A DNA stretch of 64,000 nucleotides from Mantis religiosa (Eukaryota > Arthropoda > Insecta > Mantodea > Mantidae), in assembly GCA_030765055.1 (NCBI GenBank), contig CM060958.1:6149849-6213848 (forward strand), read 5' to 3'. This document shows, piece by piece, positions 61,241 through 64,000 of the stretch. Position 1 is the first letter of the stretch; every line of letters begins with the position of its first letter. Under the pieces are notes generated by a model. The model made no database searches, was not told the origin of the DNA, and was given only the letters and a program-made list of their open reading frames with translations. The translations under genes and the position numbers were made by a program.

Positions 61241-61930
61241 ATACGGTAGATGGCAAAGTGTTGCCATGGAGACTTGTTTACGTTTGCCATTTTTTATCAG
61301 TCTGTCTTGAACGTATCAATTATATACATGTAGTGAGTCAACTGCACGTGTTTCGTTCCACCATGGCTAGATATTCATTCCATGAACAGCCAGACATGGT
61401 TTTTATGTATGGTCGCGAGGCATCACGATTCTATCAGATAGTTTTTCCAAACGGAAGGCGACCGAGCCATCCAACATTTGTCAATGTTTTTCGTCGCCTT
61501 GCTGAGACAGGAACCGTTGCACTACGGACTATTTATCGAGGAATACCAAGCGTTCTTTGCACGCCAGATCGCAAGGAGCAGATGTTAAAGTGTGTCGAAG
61601 ACCATGCAGGTATGAGTACAAGACAATTGGTTATGGAATCTGGTACATAACACGTGCCAGCATGGAGGTTACTTCACTAGTAGCTCCTGTATCCATATCA
61701 TATTCAACGTGTGCAGGGCCTTGCGCCTACCGATTGCCCGCCACAGGATAACTTTTGGCGATGGTTTGTAGCACAAACAGCCAATCCATTGTTTGTCTGG
61801 TCAGTTTTGTTTACAGAAGAGGCAACGTTTGTGAGAAATGGAATTACTAATGTCCACAACGTACACGTATGGGCAGATTGGAATCCTTATGCTCTACTTC
61901 AGGCTAGACATCGCACCAGCTGCGCTGTCG
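61241..61930 (+). mobile_element. DUF4817-type DNA transposon remnant
   Basis: It contains the broken transposase described next. Its right side is cut at about 61930, where mariner G sequence begins (GACATGATCCAGCGAGTGG). No inverted repeat was identified on the left. Confidence 0.55.
61363..61925 (+). pseudogene. DUF4817/DDE transposase, truncated
   Basis: From ATG at 61363: MARYSFHEQPDMVFMYGREA and GRRPSHPTFVNVFRRLAETG make up the DUF4817 domain (about residues 1-50), a helix-turn-helix DNA-binding region of insect DDE_3 transposases. A premature stop is at 61648. After a broken stretch, LFTEEATFVRNGITNVHNVH gives the first catalytic region (usually TDEA, here TEEA, so the Asp is changed). 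Then come WADWNPYALLQARH and the end of the element. The second and third catalytic parts are missing. Confidence 0.75.
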
Positions 61931-62613
61931 ACATGATCCAGCGAGTGGAGAACGTTGTTCTGGAGGATCGCCGATTGAGTATTTTCAGATTTTCATGCAG
62001 GATTGTGCGCACAGATCCCACGGTAATGCCAATTTTGGAGGCGATGTCTGCAACTGTCTTTGTTTGTTGTCACGTGATGTTCTGCCTTCATTGAACTGTT
62101 GCACCCAGGAACAGACATTAAACACATCCATGGTACCATCACCACATGAACTCGCCTCGGTAGCGTAGATGGTAGCGTGTCTGCCTCACGTTCAAGACGT
62201 CCCGAGTTCAAATCTCGGTCAAGGTGAGTTAATTGGATAAGGTTTTTTCAGGGGTTTTCCCTTATCCTTCAAGACGAATGACGGGTAATGGATCCTGGGC
62301 ACATTTGAACATCATTTCACCCATTCCATTCATCGTCCGATATGACTTAACGTTGGAGGACGTAAATTAAAAAAAGTCACCACATGCCTCACTTAACTGG
62401 CGATGAATTTCAATAGGTGTCACACCACGAAAATAGAGAAAACAAATGATTACACGCTGTCCTTGCAATGAAATCGTCACCATTTTAAGTATCGTCGCTG
62501 CCACCAGAGTTCTATGCTTTGTACAGTGCTGCCATCTCTTTCAGGCATTCTCAAAGAGTCCACGGGTATTTAAAAATAAACCAGAAGACGCCGTCTGTTG
62601 CCAGTCCTGAAAA
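61931..62613. mobile_element. rearranged mariner family G with nested SINE
   Basis: The plus strand briefly encodes MIQRVENVVLEDRRLS (61933-61980). From about 61981 the sequence flips and reads on the minus strand the rest of that domain and then, across a SINE, the first domain (through 62480, equivalent to MATFSLQ... in the 14 kb copy). Thus one segment is inverted and displaced. No catalytic domain remains. Confidence 0.7.
62149..62376 (+). repeat. tRNA-derived SINE, family 1
   Basis: Head CGCCTCGGTAGCGTAGATGG (perfect A box TAGCGTAGATGG), B box GAGTTCAAATCTCGG, the shared body and an A-rich tail. It is flanked by a perfect 10-bp duplication TCACCACATG (62139-62148 and 62377-62386). It is inside mariner G at a different site and in the opposite orientation from the SINE at 14.1 kb, so the two are independent insertions. 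Confidence 0.92.
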
Positions 62614-63030
62614 GTCATCTTCATCCTGTTCGAGCAGCATCAACACCTGTCTTGAAAGGTCACGCCGTGTTTGCTTTCGGAAAGGTGTTAGCAAACGTGG
62701 AACACACCGTACAGACATCTTAGACATGTGCAGTTCGTCCACACACTACCATAACTGTCTCATTCATGATCATTTGGATAGTTGCTCGTCTGTCTTCCAG
62801 TATTAAACACTCCACTTTCTTCACTGTGACAGCTGACGGTCTACCAGCTCTTGACTCATCTGTCAGGAACATGTGACCAGTTTGAAAATTCCTTTTCTAC
62901 CTCACAATAGTGTCATACGATGGGCAATGATTTCCATAAACAGCCGTCATCTCGTCATGGACTTCCCGGTCAGTTTTGTCCTTCAAATGCAGGAACTTGA
63001 TCACACTACAGGCCTCAATTTTCTCCATCT
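62614..63030 (-). pseudogene. mariner E transposase, N-terminal half
   Basis: The minus strand reads MEKIEACSVIKFLHLKDKTD, VYGNHCPSYDTIVR, a stop where the 26 kb copy has Trp, then KRNFQTGHMFLTDESRAGRP. It continues with VECLILEDRRATIQMIMNET, and after a short deletion VDELHMSKMSVRCVPRLLTP and RQVLMLLEQDEDDF. The catalytic triad is entirely absent. Confidence 0.85.
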
Positions 63031-63184
63031 TACACCTCAGTCATTTCTGGCACTTACTGTAAAAAAAAGGACTCAAATCACTGAACTACCAACATAATGT
63101 CCCGAGGGGTCAAATACGACACTGAAAAATTTTCATCGCTCAAGCACAAAAACTACCGGATGATAATTAAAACCTTACCCCCTC
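62614..63184 (-). mobile_element. mariner family E, 5' half only
   Basis: The right end (reverse strand) CGAGGGGGTAAGGTTTTAAT next to TA matches the 27.16 kb end. The minus strand then has the two DNA-binding domains. The left side breaks off at about 62614 within EQDEDDF, directly against mariner G sequence, so the catalytic half is lost. Confidence 0.85.
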
Positions 63185-64000
63185 GTACGTTCTCTTTTGT
63201 TTCAGTAAGATTTTCAAATCCAGTTTTCTGGCTTGTTTTTTGTGTTTTTGCATGTTTAATTATATGTCATGGTTTTAACTGTGAATGTTACAATGCAGAC
63301 GGCTTTAATTCCATAGTTGTCTCCATGTTTATGTTTGTTTTACTCTTTAGTGATGGCTTTGAATGATCGAGACGACAAAGCTTGATTCCGGTCAGATCAA
63401 AGAAGCGGTCCATAGCTGCCCGGTATGTATACCAGGTCCCAGCTGCTGTTCATTTTTACGGGTTTACATTTGCACAGCAGGAAAGGGCTTCTCCACTAAA
63501 TTGCATTTAAATAATATATGATACAGCTAATTTTGAAGTTTTCAGCATATGGGCCCGGCTGCTTTAATTTTCAAGCAAGTTCGTAATTAACGTGAACCTT
63601 CAATGTGGGCTCATCTTGGCACAATGATAAATTTATCATTACAACCCGCCCTTTCACAGAGAGGTTTTGACGTATGCCTGCCCTGCCTCCAGACCTGTTG
63701 GAAAAAGGCAAGATATTCCAGATTAACTCTTTTGAAACTTTTCTATCTCCCTATTGAACCGTTACGTACGTTGGAAAGAAAAAAAGGACATAATAATCTT
63801 TTTTGGCTATTTAAATTACTAAAATGGAACATTTCTAAAGCAAGAAGTTTAGAAAATGAGAACTGTCAATATTGTTTTAAACTAACAAGAACATTTTCTT
63901 TTTACTATAGGATATTGTACAATAAAAAATTAGGATTAGAAAAATACACTTCAATTTAGTTACCAAAATCATTTTTGATAAATTAAAATTGAGGTTTTCT
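63185..64000. other. non-coding, no confident feature
   Basis: The plus strand is open at 63603-63959 (118 codons), but the composition is ordinary for AT-rich DNA and no domain is visible; not called. Confidence 0.45.

Noticed and set aside
63603..63959. 118-codon plus-strand open frame
   Set aside because: Lys/Leu/Ser-rich translation typical of AT-rich DNA; no motif.

Overview
The window reads as a piece of a large, repeat-rich insect genome. It is AT-rich, with long stretches of no visible coding content, and every recognisable protein segment belongs to a transposable element. Seven distinct mariner (DD34D) families, tRNA-derived SINEs, R1/Jockey-like and RTE-like LINE ends, a PIF/Harbinger element, a hAT element, a Helitron remnant and several (ATT)n arrays of 300 bp or more fit an orthopteroid or blattodean genome. 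A cockroach is my best guess, from memory of similar SINE and mariner landscapes, not from anything decisive here. I found no convincing host protein-coding exon, rRNA, functional tRNA gene or CRISPR array.

Layout. 1-579: end of a mariner (family A). 3213-4034: six 134-bp tandem copies of a LINE C-terminal segment. 5171-5615: solo LTR. 6449-9767: mariner family B whose transposase C-terminus has expanded into about 26 units of 85 bp. 10663-12337: solo LTR holding a hAT element (which itself holds a tRNA-Glu SINE) and a second SINE. 13437-13872: ATC/ATT array, then a rearranged mariner (family G) with a SINE. 15614-15853: inverted-repeat element with a 72-nt tRNA-like core. 16326-16994, 17908-18632 and 20173-21456: mariners C, B and D. 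21590-22030: DUF4817-type transposase remnant. 22042-24944: PIF/Harbinger element with a 95-bp x6 array and a LINE nested inside a LINE. 25917-27164: mariner E. 28860-29081: short retroinsertion. 29.1-44.7 kb is the quietest part: a solo LTR at 34.4 kb, (ATT)n at 35.8 kb, a SINE at 36.8 kb, a LINE 3' end at 38.4 kb and a decayed 80-bp tandem repeat at 39.5 kb. It would suit intron or intergenic sequence.

44.8-54.2 kb again holds many elements. There is an internally deleted mariner A carrying a 278-bp insertion with a hammerhead-ribozyme-like core (44781-45966), a solo LTR with mariner F inserted in its TATA box (46956-48460), mariner C (48685-49362), a second internally deleted mariner A (50106-51019) and a near full-length mariner A (52827-54152). 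The end of the window has a second Harbinger (55193-56111), a decayed tRNA-like element (57.45 kb), an RTE-like LINE end between two ATT arrays (58.1-59.45 kb), a Helitron helicase remnant (59.6-60.55 kb), a DUF4817 transposase (61.2-61.93 kb), and mariners G and E with a SINE.

No genes work together here; what can be read is the order of insertions. The solo LTRs are older than the mariner, hAT and SINE inside them. Deletion-derived mariners were probably mobilised in trans by relatives. Three different element families have had part of their sequence expanded into tandem arrays. The best candidate for something little described is the hammerhead-like, TATA-containing insertion at 44.84-45.10 kb.
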